From: VRUE01 sp963807425
GTDB taxonomy: Bacteria; Actinomycetota; Thermoleophilia; Solirubrobacterales; 70-9
DNA length: 64,000 nucleotides
NCBI GenBank assembly: GCA_963807425.1
Contig: CAWEBZ010000009.1
Coordinates: 62,001 to 126,000, forward strand
Reading direction: 5' to 3'
A program made the translations under genes and the position numbers. The notes beneath the pieces were generated by a model. It had not been told where the DNA came from, ran no database searches, and saw nothing but the letters and a program-made list of their open reading frames with translations. Of the stretch, positions 45,328-53,163 are shown piece by piece (within the stretch, counting starts at the first letter, position 1; the number at the start of each line of letters is the position of its first letter).

Positions 45328-46250
45328 GTTCGGCGCAGGTTAGTGGCGGCTCGGCCGTCTCGGAGCCCGGGCCCCGCGAGCAGCTCGGCCAGGACGGCAG
45401 GTGGAACCGTCGGCTCCGCCCGCAACTCCCAGACCGGCACGCTCATCGCGATCGTCGCAGCGAGCTCGAAACGAGACCGCTCACGATCGGGCGTGCGCGG
45501 GAAGCGCAGCATCATCGCGAGCAGCGTAAACAGCGGCTTGGGCAGGGGTCGGAGCGCCAGCTCCGCCCCCGCTCGGCGATTTAGCAGCACCACCGCAGTC
45601 AGCGGCCGCGGCTCGGGGCTGACCGGCGTCGCGAGCCAGCGCTCTGCGCCGATCACTGCCAGCTCCTCGCCGGGAAGGGATGGGGCCGCTGCCGGCACGG
45701 TCATCAACGGGGGGCCGGGATGCCCGAGAACCAACTCGCCATCGGTCTCGAGCGCGACGACGTCGTCAGCGAGCAGCTCGAAGCCGTTGGCAAGGAGCGA
45801 GGCCAGCAGCGTGCTCTTGCCGCCTCCTGTTGCAGCGGCGATCGCAATCGCTCCATCGCCGCTCACCACCGCGCCTGCATGCAGTGCCTCGAGCCCGTGC
45901 AGCAGGGCAACGCTGAAGATCACCGAGTCGAGCACCGTCCGCCAGCCTGCGACCGCATCCTCGCCGGCTGCGTGGAGCAGGGTCGCGCCCTCGGCGTCGA
46001 GGTGGCAGACAACGCCGGCTCCGTGCCGGAAGCGGTAGTCGGCGCGAATACCGCGCTCGACGACAAAAGGAAGCCCGTCTATTCGGGCCTCCCAGCCAAG
46101 CGACTCGAAACCGGACCAGGCGGCCTCGATCGTGCTCCTCGGCGCCGCCCGCACCACGACTTCCCGCTCTCGGCCCGCCTGGCGCGTCCAGGCGCCAGGC
46201 GGTGTCTCACCGTCAAAGCGCAGGGATAGTCCAAAGGCACGGGACCGCAC
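45324..46250 (-). CDS. HPr-kinase-like protein 2 of the lasso cluster
   Basis: This 308-residue P-loop protein is also HprK-like but clearly different from the copy at 42594. Walker A is at 139-147 (AATGGGKST), with the acidic pair LLADDVVAL at 162-163 and LEALHAGAVVSGDGAIAIAA before the loop. The N-terminal domain differs from protein 1. The GTG at 46250 is the only start after an in-frame stop; GGGGAG lies 10 nt upstream. It is the first gene of the cluster, 46 nt after the repeat protein. A second kinase could phosphorylate another residue or work as a regulatory or partner subunit. Confidence 0.82.
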   Translation of the reverse strand: MRSRAFGLSLRFDGETPPGAWTRQAGREREVVVRAAPRSTIEAAWSGFESLGWEARIDGLPFVVERGIRADYRFRHGAGVVCHLDAEGATLLHAAGEDAVAGWRTVLDSVIFSVALLHGLEALHAGAVVSGDGAIAIAAATGGGKSTLLASLLANGFELLADDVVALETDGELVLGHPGPPLMTVPAAAPSLPGEELAVIGAERWLATPVSPEPRPLTAVVLLNRRAGAELALRPLPKPLFTLLAMMLRFPRTPDRERSRFELAATIAMSVPVWELRAEPTVPPAVLAELLAGPGLRDGRAATNLRRT

Positions 46251-46296
46251 TCCTTTAAGTCTCCCCGATCAGTGACAGGCGGCGAAGCGGCCGGGC

Positions 46297-48165
46297 CTAT
46301 TTGCTCACCGTGGCCGTCGCGCTCGAGTAGCCGGTGGACGCCGCTGTGATCGTGTGGGTGAAGGTGCCGCTGGCGGGAGCGGTGTAGGTGAATTCGGTGG
46401 TCGTAGCGGCGGGCCCGGTTTCGGCGATCGTCAGCGGCGACCCGGCGATCGTGCCGCCGGTGGTGACGGTGACGTTCACGGTTTTACCGGCCCCGACGTT
46501 GGAGATGGCATTTCCGACGCTGTCGGTGACGATGAGGCGGGCTTTGACGGTGCCGGAGTTGCCGAGCGCGGTGATCGCGCAGGTGAAGAAACAGGGCGAG
46601 CCGATCGAGCCGGCGCTGACGGCGAGCTCGGAGAAGGCGAGTTTCGAGGCCGTGCCGACCGAGACGGTGAGCGCCAGCGGCGTCGGGGTCGTCAGGGTTC
46701 CGTCGGTCGCCGAGACGCTCGTCGCCCCAGCTTTGTTCAGTTTGGCGACACCGTTTTTCGAAGAAGTCACAGCCGCTACGCCTGCGGTAAAGGTGAGCCC
46801 AGTCGGGCTGCCGAAGTTGACCACGGTGCCGGCGCTGTTGACGACCGTCGGCAGGGCTCCGCTGGGACTGGCTGAGGCGCCCGAGAAGGTGATGTTCTTC
46901 GAGCCGGCGTAGGTCGTCGCGGTGTTTCCGTAGACGTCCTGCGCGGTGGTCGTCAGGTTGAAGTTCGCAGCAGCCACCGGGGTCGCCGTCGAGGAGGTCA
47001 GCGCGAGTTTCGTCGCGACGCCCGGCGAGACCGTGACCGTCACCGCGGTCGGTGTGACGATCGACCCCTCGGTCGCTTTGACGCTGGTCGAGCCGCTTTT
47101 GTAGAGCTTCATCGTGCCGCCGTCCGCCTCAGCCGCGACGGCGACGCCGGCGTCGAATTTGATCGCGGTCGCGGCACCGAAAGCGACTTCAGCGCCGCCG
47201 GAGTCGGTAACTGTCGGAGCATTGCCTCCAGGGCTGGCGGAGGCGCCCGAGAAGACGAGGCTGTGGGACCCGGTGTAGCTCGTTGCCGTGTTCCCGTAGG
47301 CGTCCTGGGTGGTGATCGTGAGGTTGTCGGCGGCCCCGGCGGCCGGGGTCGCGCTCGCCGCGGCGAGGACGTATTTCGAGGCTGCGGCGTGGCTGACCGT
47401 GAGCGCGAGCGGGATCGGAGTGGTCAGCGAGCCCTCGCTGGCCGTGACGTTTGCGGCGCCCACCTTGTAGATCTTCAGCACGCCGTTTTTGGTCGAGCTG
47501 GTGATCGTGGCGACGCCGGCGGTAAAGGTGAGCGCCGTGGCGGAGCCGAAGGCGACTGCCGTGCCGGAGGCGTTGGCGACGGTGGGGGCGTTGTTCCCTG
47601 GGCTCGAAGAGGCGCCGGCGAAGACCAGCGAGTGCGAGCCCGTGTAGGTCGTGACGGTGCTGTTGCCGGCGTCCTTGGCGGTGATCGTGAGGTTGACCGA
47701 GTCGCCCGCGGCGGGGGTCGTCGTGCTGCCGGAGATCGTGAATTGAGTCGTTACGCCGATCGTTACGTTCGCGGTTTTGACGGCACTGACGGCGGTCCAG
47801 GTCTCCCACAGGGCGGTCACCCTGTAGGTGTGTTCGCCGGCCGCGAGGCCGCTGTCTTTGCAGGTGACCACCGTGGTCGGGGCCGCGGCGGTCGGGCAGT
47901 TCCCGGCCGGGTTGCCGCCGTCGCGAGTGACGTAGTAGGTGATCGAGCCGGAACCGGGTGGTGTCACCGCGCCCCAGGTCAGGGTGACCGTCCCCCCCAC
48001 AGCCGGGGTCGCGGCGCTGATCGTCGGCGTGGTCAGTTTCGTCACCGCTGCCGAGGCGCTGCCGCTGCCTTCGCTCGAGAAGAAGGCGAGCGCGCTGCCA
48101 CCGACGGTGAGGGCGAGGCCCGCCAAAAGGGCTACCGCGAGGCCGGCTGCGCAGAGCCGCCTCAT
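46297..48165 (-). CDS. Secreted multi-repeat surface protein with SipW-type N terminus
   Basis: This 622-residue protein begins with LAGLALTVGGSALAFFSSEGSGSASAAV, the SipW-dependent signal type (TM helix followed by A-F-F/Y-S/T-S/T). After a fibronectin-like segment (about 45-137) come three tandem Ser/Thr/Ala-rich repeats of about 121 residues (138-258, 259-380, 381-502), each with AGxxxNLTxxxxDxYGNxxTxYxGS and LVFSGASASPGG blocks. A bacterial Ig-like domain completes the C terminus. It looks like a filament or adhesin subunit. ATGA overlap couples it to the gene upstream. Confidence 0.82.
   Translation of the reverse strand: MRRLCAAGLAVALLAGLALTVGGSALAFFSSEGSGSASAAVTKLTTPTISAATPAVGGTVTLTWGAVTPPGSGSITYYVTRDGGNPAGNCPTAAAPTTVVTCKDSGLAAGEHTYRVTALWETWTAVSAVKTANVTIGVTTQFTISGSTTTPAAGDSVNLTITAKDAGNSTVTTYTGSHSLVFAGASSSPGNNAPTVANASGTAVAFGSATALTFTAGVATITSSTKNGVLKIYKVGAANVTASEGSLTTPIPLALTVSHAAASKYVLAAASATPAAGAADNLTITTQDAYGNTATSYTGSHSLVFSGASASPGGNAPTVTDSGGAEVAFGAATAIKFDAGVAVAAEADGGTMKLYKSGSTSVKATEGSIVTPTAVTVTVSPGVATKLALTSSTATPVAAANFNLTTTAQDVYGNTATTYAGSKNITFSGASASPSGALPTVVNSAGTVVNFGSPTGLTFTAGVAAVTSSKNGVAKLNKAGATSVSATDGTLTTPTPLALTVSVGTASKLAFSELAVSAGSIGSPCFFTCAITALGNSGTVKARLIVTDSVGNAISNVGAGKTVNVTVTTGGTIAGSPLTIAETGPAATTTEFTYTAPASGTFTHTITAASTGYSSATATVSK
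46660..47754 (-). repeat. Three tandem 121-codon repeats
   Basis: These are the repeat units of the surface protein: 47392-47754, 47026-47391 and 46660-47025. The conserved blocks are SATPAAG, TTYTGSHSLVFSGAS and LTFTAGVATITSS. The units differ enough to be old duplications. Confidence 0.75.
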
Positions 48166-49046
48166 CCCTGCGCCTCACCGCTGAAGACGAGCGGGACCTC
48201 GGCTCCCCGGCAGGCGTCCTGATTCACAGGGAGATTGAGCATGCTGATCAATGGTGCCGAGGTCGTCGCCGTCGGCAGGCCGACCGCACCGCCCGCGGGC
48301 ACAGTCAGCGGCGCGCTCGGCGAGGCGTTAGACGGGGTCAGTGCGAAGTTCTCAGCGGAGCAGTCCGGCGGATCGTCGGCAACCCCGACGGTGAGACGGG
48401 TGACGTCGATCGGGACGGGGTTGGGGTTGCTGACCAGGACCGGCACCTGCTGCGCCGGGTAGCCGGGATAGAGGTGTTCCAGCTCCCCACGGAGCTCGAT
48501 CGAGAACGGCCTGGGCTCCTCCTGCTCGGGCCGCGAGGGCTCCTCCACCTGATGCCAGGAGTGGCTGAGGGTGGGACCCGGGCGGCCGGCGCGGTTGAAG
48601 GCGCGAACGGCGAACGTGTGGCCACCGAGAACAAGACCACCGAGACGATGCGGCGAGCTGCAGGCCCTCCAATCGCCGCCGTCGAGCCTGCACTGGAAGC
48701 GGCGAGGGGGCTTCGGCTCACCCGGCGGTCCCGTCAACGGCGGCCGTGGGCTCTGTGCTCGGGGCGGGACGTGGAACCTGAACTGGGGCTCGGCCAACGA
48801 CGAGATCGCTTCTGGGAATTCGATGAACCGCGGCTGCAGCAGTCGTTCCTCCCCGCTGCCCCGCGGTGTGGCCGTCCCCTGCTGGGGCGCAACCACGATC
48901 GGCTTGCTCCCCCCCAACCCTGTGGCGGGATGCCCGGGACGGGTCGCCGCGAAGGCGACCGCCCCGAGGCAGGCCGACGCAGCGGTCAGGGCGAAGACCA
49001 CCTTGACCGCGCGTGCTCGGCCTGCCGCGATGCGGCGAGGAGACAT
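48162..49046 (-). CDS. Secreted or anchored protein with two Ig-like halves
   Basis: This 294-residue protein begins with a TM/signal segment (VKVVFALTAASACLGAVAFAATRPG). A proline-rich beta region follows with FQCRLDGGDWRACSSPHRLGGLVLGGHTFAVRAFNRAGRPGP, a motif common in actinobacterial surface proteins. The second half (PGYPAQQVPVLVSNPNPVPIDVTRLTVGV) resembles an Ig-like strand pattern and shares NQDACRGAEVPLVFS with SQDACQGATLTLTLK of the neighbouring small protein. The ATG is the only plausible start. The stop overlaps the repeat-protein ATG, so the two are co-translated. Confidence 0.75.
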   Translation of the reverse strand: MSPRRIAAGRARAVKVVFALTAASACLGAVAFAATRPGHPATGLGGSKPIVVAPQQGTATPRGSGEERLLQPRFIEFPEAISSLAEPQFRFHVPPRAQSPRPPLTGPPGEPKPPRRFQCRLDGGDWRACSSPHRLGGLVLGGHTFAVRAFNRAGRPGPTLSHSWHQVEEPSRPEQEEPRPFSIELRGELEHLYPGYPAQQVPVLVSNPNPVPIDVTRLTVGVADDPPDCSAENFALTPSNASPSAPLTVPAGGAVGLPTATTSAPLISMLNLPVNQDACRGAEVPLVFSGEAQG

Positions 49047-49067
49047 GAGCCCGTTCGGGACGGATCG

Positions 49068-49538
49068 CTAGTTGTTTTTCAGCGTCAGCGTCAGCGTCGC
49101 GCCCTGGCAGGCGTCCTGGCTGACACCGGTGTCGTTCATCGCCAGCGTTCCGCTCGGCGTCACGGCCTGGTTGTTGCCGGTCGCGTAGGTTTTGTTGACC
49201 ACGACATCGGCCATCGTGAAGTCCGGGTTGCCACCTGTGATCACGACGCTGCAACTCGCATGGCCGGCGTCAGGAGTGATTTTTTCCAACGAGATCGTGC
49301 CGACCCGCTGTTTGCCGGACGAGGGGTTGTCGACGGTCATCGAGATAGGCGAGGACGAGCCCGGATAGAGGTTGCCGGTCACGGTCCCTTTCAGGGTCAC
49401 GGCCGAGCTGGTGCCGACGGTGGCGGTCGCGGTGCCCGAGCCGGTGGTCGTGAAGTACGCGTAGGCAGCGGCGGCGATGGCCAGGGCGCCAACGCCCGCG
49501 AGCGAGGTCAGCACCCGCTTGTTGGCGAGAAAGTTCAT
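49068..49538 (-). CDS. Small secreted protein with SipW-type signal (TasA/camelysin-like)
   Basis: This 156-residue protein starts MNFLANKRVLTSLAGVGALAIAAAAYAYFTTTGSG, which is the SipW-dependent signal pattern (hydrophobic helix then AYFTTTGSGTA). The mature part is a beta-sandwich-like sequence (TVTGNLYPGSSSPISMTVDNPSSG...) with two cysteines and ends TLTLKNN. AAGGAGA lies 5 nt before the ATG. It heads a run of minus-strand genes that continues into the lasso cluster without an obvious terminator. It could be a fibre subunit, with the two downstream proteins as partners. Confidence 0.82.
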   Translation of the reverse strand: MNFLANKRVLTSLAGVGALAIAAAAYAYFTTTGSGTATATVGTSSAVTLKGTVTGNLYPGSSSPISMTVDNPSSGKQRVGTISLEKITPDAGHASCSVVITGGNPDFTMADVVVNKTYATGNNQAVTPSGTLAMNDTGVSQDACQGATLTLTLKNN

Positions 49539-49747
49539 GCATGTCTCCTTGTGTAGCGCCGAGTACGGTCCCCCGGCCGGTTCCACGCCATCGGCGCATT
49601 CCAGGCACAACTTGAGGGAGGAAATGGACAATCGGAGCCATCGTCTTGTACGAAATGGAGCAAGCCGAACAGAGGAACCCGCTCCACTAGCCGGATGTCT
49701 TAACCCCCGCGCGCAAAAGCATTCGGCCTCCCATTCGTTGAACTGAT

Positions 49748-50281
49748 GTGGATGCGGCAAGCCAGCAGCAACGGAACTTCGTCGGGCTCCCATACGCCCA
49801 GAGAGAGGCGCCCGCGCCGATCACCCCAGCCGAAGAGGGCACTCCGGATGAGCGACGGGCCTTCAGACTGCCCTCGCTTCGCCGGCCGACACTGGTGCCC
49901 CTGCTCGACAAGTCCGCGCGGGAGGAACGCGCACAGGAGAGGGAGCGGCAAAAGGAACTGGCATCCGAAGAGGCCGCGAAGCAGGCCTTCTTTCAGACAC
50001 CGGCAGGAAGGGCCCGACTTGCCTACAAGCGGGGGCATCGCCTCTTCCAGTACGAACTCGGGATTGACGAGCTGCCGCCGTTGGTGGTTCCGGGGTTGTT
50101 CGGCGCTCCCTCCCGAGTGACCACCGATCCGGTGGACGTCCTCAACTCGGTGGGCGCCGAGGGCTGGAAGCTGGTCACCGGCAAGTTCATCCATTCCGAG
50201 ATGAGCGGAACGGTCGGCTGCTACCTCTTCAAGCGTTCGCAGAAAAGGCTCCTGCGGACCAACAATCCCTGGCAAGCCTGA
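49748..50281 (+). CDS. DUF4177-like protein of unknown function
   Basis: This 177-residue soluble protein has a charged, coiled-coil-like middle (REERAQERERQKELASEEAAKQAFF, about 60-85). The C-terminal domain FQYELGIDEL ... DPVDVLNSVGAEGWKLVTGKFIH resembles DUF4177 proteins, which share the pattern LNxLGAEGWELV. The GTG at 49748 is the start used; the SD is weak. It diverges from the small SipW-type gene. The function is unknown. Confidence 0.75.
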   Translation: MDAASQQQRNFVGLPYAQREAPAPITPAEEGTPDERRAFRLPSLRRPTLVPLLDKSAREERAQERERQKELASEEAAKQAFFQTPAGRARLAYKRGHRLFQYELGIDELPPLVVPGLFGAPSRVTTDPVDVLNSVGAEGWKLVTGKFIHSEMSGTVGCYLFKRSQKRLLRTNNPWQA

Positions 50282-50343
50282 AGCCAGGCCTCCAGGGAAG
50301 CAGCGCCACGGCCGGCTCCCTGCCGTGCCTGTAGCTTGGGCGC

Positions 50344-50760
50344 GTGCGAGCCCTGGTCCAGAGAGTCAGCCAGGCGGCGGTCGACGTCGATGGCCGGCTG
50401 GTCGCCCAGATCGGGCCGGGAATGCTGGTCCTGCTCGGGGTCGCCACAGGAGACGGTGAGGAGGAGGCCGACCGACTGGCAGACAAGGTCCGGGCGCTGC
50501 GCATCTTCGACGACGCCGAGGGGCGAATGAACGAGCCACTCGAGGATCGTGAGGTGCTCTGCGTAAGTCAGTTCACCCTCTACGGCGATACGCGCAAGGG
50601 CAACCGCCCCAGCTATATGCAGGCAGCGCGCCCGGAGCTGGCCGAGCCGTTGTACGAGCGCTTCTGCGCGCGGCTCGACGCCAAGAAGGGCGTATTCGGG
50701 GCATGCATGGGCGTGGCGCTGGTCAACGATGGCCCGGTCACGCTCCTGGTCGAGACCTAA
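50344..50760 (+). CDS. dtd: D-aminoacyl-tRNA deacylase
   Basis: This 138-residue enzyme hydrolyses D-amino acids (and glycine) from mischarged tRNA. It has the family motifs MRALVQRVSQAAV, the catalytic-type SQFTLYGDTRKGNRPSY near residue 78 and NDGPVTLLVET at the C terminus, which carries the Gly-cis-Pro segment. The length is normal. The GTG start is 62 nt after the upstream gene. Confidence 0.96.
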   Translation: MRALVQRVSQAAVDVDGRLVAQIGPGMLVLLGVATGDGEEEADRLADKVRALRIFDDAEGRMNEPLEDREVLCVSQFTLYGDTRKGNRPSYMQAARPELAEPLYERFCARLDAKKGVFGACMGVALVNDGPVTLLVET

Positions 50761-50775
50761 GCGGCCAAGAAAGTG

Positions 50776-50800
50776 AACCGGGCCCACGAAGGGCCCGGTT
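50776..50800. terminator. Bidirectional terminator between dtd and the DUF378 gene
   Basis: AACCGGGCCC and GGGCCCGGTT form a perfect 10-bp stem over the loop ACGAA. GCGGC (50761) and GCCGC (50801) can extend the structure. It separates two convergent genes. Confidence 0.8.
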
Positions 50801-50822
50801 GCCGCATCTATTCGCTTGGGAC

Positions 50823-51056
50823 TCAGGTGCCGCGCGGGTGCGGTGCGTCGCCGCCGATGTGGAGGCTGTCAAGCAGCCTCGGGATATAGACCAGGCCGCA
50901 AACGCCGACCACGACGTAGATGGCGTCGGTGAGCGTGCCGCTCCCGAACACCTCCGAGATCACGTTCGTGTCGAACAGCCCGACCATGCCCCAGTTGAGA
51001 GCGCCGAGCACCATGACCAGCAAGGCAACAGGCTCCAACCGCTTGATCGTCTCCAT
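50823..51056 (-). CDS. DUF378 small membrane protein
   Basis: This 77-residue protein has two TM helices: PVALLVMVLGALNWGMVGLF, which contains the family's GxLNWGLVG pattern, and AIYVVVGVCGLVYI. The second ATG of an ATGATG pair is preferred, because AGGAGG ends 5 nt upstream of it and only 2 nt from the first. The function of the family is unknown. Confidence 0.9.
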   Translation of the reverse strand: METIKRLEPVALLVMVLGALNWGMVGLFDTNVISEVFGSGTLTDAIYVVVGVCGLVYIPRLLDSLHIGGDAPHPRGT

Positions 51057-51140
51057 CATTTCCTCCTTGGAGCTAATGCGGATAGTTACGATCTAAATAC
51101 ACCGCCCACGGACTCCCGGTTACCGCTCGGGAAGATCGAT

Positions 51141-51740
51141 CTATGGGGCCAGTCGCAGGCACTGCCAGCCATCGTCTGCAACCTCGTAGAGCAGGCGATC
51201 GTGGAGTCGGTCGGCGCCTTCCTGCCAGAACTCGATTCCCTCCGGATAGATCCGGACCGCACCCCAGTCTTCTGGGCAGGCGACCGGCTGGCCGGCTGTG
51301 TGCCGCTCGATCTCCTCCAACCGAGCGCGCAGGCCGCCGAGGTCCTCGATCGGCTCGCCCTGGCGAGAGGCGAGCACCTGGAGCTGGTGGCTGCGCGGAC
51401 GGGCTTCCCATAGCTCCTCCGCCAGCTCGCGCTCGGCAACCTCTGCCCTGCCCTCTACCCGAACCTGCCGCCCGAGCGTCGGCCAGTGGAAGACAGCGGC
51501 GACGCGGGGATTGGTGCGCAGCTCATCGGCCTTGCGTGTCCAGAGCGAGGTGGTGAAGATGAGAGCACCGACCTCGAGGCGCTTGAGCGAGACCACGCGG
51601 GCCGACGGTCGGCCGTCGCCCGTAGCCGTCACCAAAGTCATCGCCGCCGGCAGCGGGACCTCCGCCGCGCACGCCTGCTCGAGCCAGTCGCCGAGAACCT
51701 GAAGCGGGTCGACCGCGGGACTCGTTTGCAGTGTCTCCAT
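51141..51740 (-). CDS. Pyridoxamine 5'-phosphate oxidase-like flavoprotein
   Basis: This 199-residue protein is similar to PdxH: PLPAAMTLVTATGDGRPSARVVSLKRLEVGALIFTTSLWTRKADEL carries the FMN-binding pattern, followed by FHWPTLGRQVRVEGRAE, RSHQLQVLASRQGEPI and WGAVRIYPEGIEFWQ, which in PdxH bind PLP. It may therefore be a true PdxH, although the DRLHDRLLYE part is a variant of the usual RLHDRxxY. The ATG is 9 nt after a -10-like GATAAT, with no SD, so the message is probably leaderless. It diverges from the TetR gene and is likely repressed by it. Confidence 0.85.
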   Translation of the reverse strand: METLQTSPAVDPLQVLGDWLEQACAAEVPLPAAMTLVTATGDGRPSARVVSLKRLEVGALIFTTSLWTRKADELRTNPRVAAVFHWPTLGRQVRVEGRAEVAERELAEELWEARPRSHQLQVLASRQGEPIEDLGGLRARLEEIERHTAGQPVACPEDWGAVRIYPEGIEFWQEGADRLHDRLLYEVADDGWQCLRLAP

Positions 51741-51749
51741 ACAGGGATT

Positions 51750-51777
51750 ATTATCACCATTCAAATTGTGAAAGCAA
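51750..51777 (-). promoter_or_regulatory. Promoter with TetR-type dyad in the divergent spacer
   Basis: For the PNPOx-like gene (minus strand), TTGCTT (51772-51777) and GATAAT (51750-51755) lie 16 nt apart. The dyad TTCAAATTGTGAA (51760-51772, one mismatched pair) sits between the two boxes. The whole divergent spacer is 43 nt, so a bound TetR dimer would affect both genes. Confidence 0.6.
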
Positions 51778-51783
51778 TCTGAA

Positions 51784-52407
51784 ATGAAGACCGAATCGAA
51801 AAGAGAGACCCGAGCCGAGAGGCAGGCGCGCACCCGGGCAGAGCTCCTTTCCACTGCTGCCAAGGTCTTCGCCCGGCGCGGTTACGAAGGCGCCTCGGTG
51901 GAGGAGATCGCGGAGGAGGCCGGCTACTCCCACGGCGCCGTCTACTCGAACTTCGACAGCAAGGCGGACCTCTTCCTGGCGGTCTTCGAGGAGTACATGG
52001 CTGAGCGAGCACGCGAGCTCGCCGCGACGCAGGTGGCGATCGACGGCGACGCCCCCCTGGAGGTGCGCGCCCGCGCGCTCGCCGATCAGTGGATGGAGCG
52101 CTTCGCCAAGGACCGCGAGTCCTTCCTCCTGCACATGGAGTTCATCGCCCACGCCGGCCGAGACCCCGAGCTGGCCGGGCGCTTCGGCACCCGCTCCGCC
52201 GCCCTGCGCGAGGCGATCTCGCAGTACATCTCGCACTACCAGGAGGAGGCCGGTGTCACGCTGGCGCTGCCGGCCGACGACCTGGCGCTCGTCCTGCGCG
52301 CGCTCGGCATCGGCCTCGCGGTGGAAGCGCTGGTCAGCCCCGGCGCCGTGCGAGACGACCTCTACGGCGACTTCGTCCAGCTCCTCGTCGAGATGCTGAG
52401 CCGATGA
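51784..52407 (+). CDS. TetR/AcrR-family repressor
   Basis: This 207-residue regulator has an N-terminal helix-turn-helix (RTRAELLSTAAKVFARRGYEGASVEEIAEEAGYSHGAVYSNFDSKADLFLAVFEEY). A helical ligand-binding domain forms the rest. It probably represses itself and the divergent PNPOx-like gene through the dyad between them. Its ATGA stop overlaps the methyltransferase start, so the methyltransferase may be part of the controlled function. Confidence 0.93.
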   Translation: MKTESKRETRAERQARTRAELLSTAAKVFARRGYEGASVEEIAEEAGYSHGAVYSNFDSKADLFLAVFEEYMAERARELAATQVAIDGDAPLEVRARALADQWMERFAKDRESFLLHMEFIAHAGRDPELAGRFGTRSAALREAISQYISHYQEEAGVTLALPADDLALVLRALGIGLAVEALVSPGAVRDDLYGDFVQLLVEMLSR

Positions 52408-53156
52408 GCACCCCCGCCTACAACCGCTTGGGAGTCAACTACACCGACTTCCGCCGGCCCGAGCCGCGGATCGAGGCGGCGATCCTGGCGGCGCTCGGAG
52501 ACGCCGAGAGCGTCGTCAACGTCGGCGCCGGCGCCGGTTCCTACGAGCCCCGGGACCGCGAGGTCGTCGCGGTCGAGCCCTCGCCGGTGATGATCGCCCA
52601 GCGCCCGCCCGACGCGGCCACTGCGACCCAGGGCGTAGCCGAGTGCCTGCCGCTCGAGGACAAGAGCGTCGATGCGGCGATGGGCGTGCTGACGATCCAC
52701 CACTGGCAGGACCAGGGCCTAGGCCTGGCGGAGATGCGGCGGGTCGCCCGCAAGCGAATCGTGCTGGTGACGATCGACGTCGAGGTGCTGGCCCGGGTCT
52801 GGATCGTCGAGGACTACTTCCCGGAGGCCGCCGCGATCGACCGGGCGGCGATGCCCTCGCTGGAGTGGCTGCGGACTACCCTGCCGAACGCCGACGTGGA
52901 GACCCTGCCCTGCCCTAGCCGCTGCCTCGACGGGTTCACGATCGCGCTCTGGGACCGGCCCGAGCTGCTGCTCGATCCCGCCGTTCGCCGCGCCAGCTCG
53001 ATCTGGCACCGAATCCCGCCCACCGTCGCCGAGCGCGGCCTGCGGCAGCTGGCGGCCGACCTCGAGAGCGGGCGCTGGGACCGGCGGAACGGCCATCTCC
53101 GCAAGCGGGGTGAGCTCGACGTCGGCCTGCGACTCGTCCGGGAAGAGCTGCCGTGA
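52404..53156 (+). CDS. Class I SAM-dependent methyltransferase
   Basis: This 250-residue protein has YNRLGVNYTDFRRPEPRI, an opening often seen in small-molecule methyltransferases, then VVNVGAGAGSYEP (SAM motif I), VVAVEPSPVMI (motif II acidic residue) and DAAMGVLTIHHW (motif post-III). The substrate is unknown. It starts inside the TetR stop (ATGA) and is 7 nt from the acetyltransferase GTG. Confidence 0.9.
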   Translation: MSTPAYNRLGVNYTDFRRPEPRIEAAILAALGDAESVVNVGAGAGSYEPRDREVVAVEPSPVMIAQRPPDAATATQGVAECLPLEDKSVDAAMGVLTIHHWQDQGLGLAEMRRVARKRIVLVTIDVEVLARVWIVEDYFPEAAAIDRAAMPSLEWLRTTLPNADVETLPCPSRCLDGFTIALWDRPELLLDPAVRRASSIWHRIPPTVAERGLRQLAADLESGRWDRRNGHLRKRGELDVGLRLVREELP

Positions 53157-53163
53157 GCTGCCG

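Larger units (their letters stand above)
40460..46250 (-). other. Lasso peptide biosynthetic gene cluster
   Basis: Eight minus-strand genes form the set: HPr-kinase-like 2, ABC ATPase, ABC-2 permease, PqqD-like recognition element, HPr-kinase-like 1, transglutaminase-like peptidase, asparagine-synthetase-like cyclase and precursor. All neighbours overlap, abut or lie within 77 nt of each other. The recognition protein, peptidase, cyclase and precursor are the minimal lasso set for clusters with a split B protein. The adjacent nucleotidyltransferase (38824-39759) and LuxR regulator (39766-40377) may belong to it. Confidence 0.9.

Noticed and set aside
46297..48165. Tandem repeats considered as a CRISPR-like or VNTR array
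   Set aside because: The repeats are long (about 363 nt), in frame and coding for protein domains.
49539..49747. Possible riboswitch or leader RNA between the small SipW-type gene and the DUF4177-like gene
   Set aside because: Looked for GEMM, ydaO, cobalamin and glycine motif blocks on both strands and found none; no convincing stem series.
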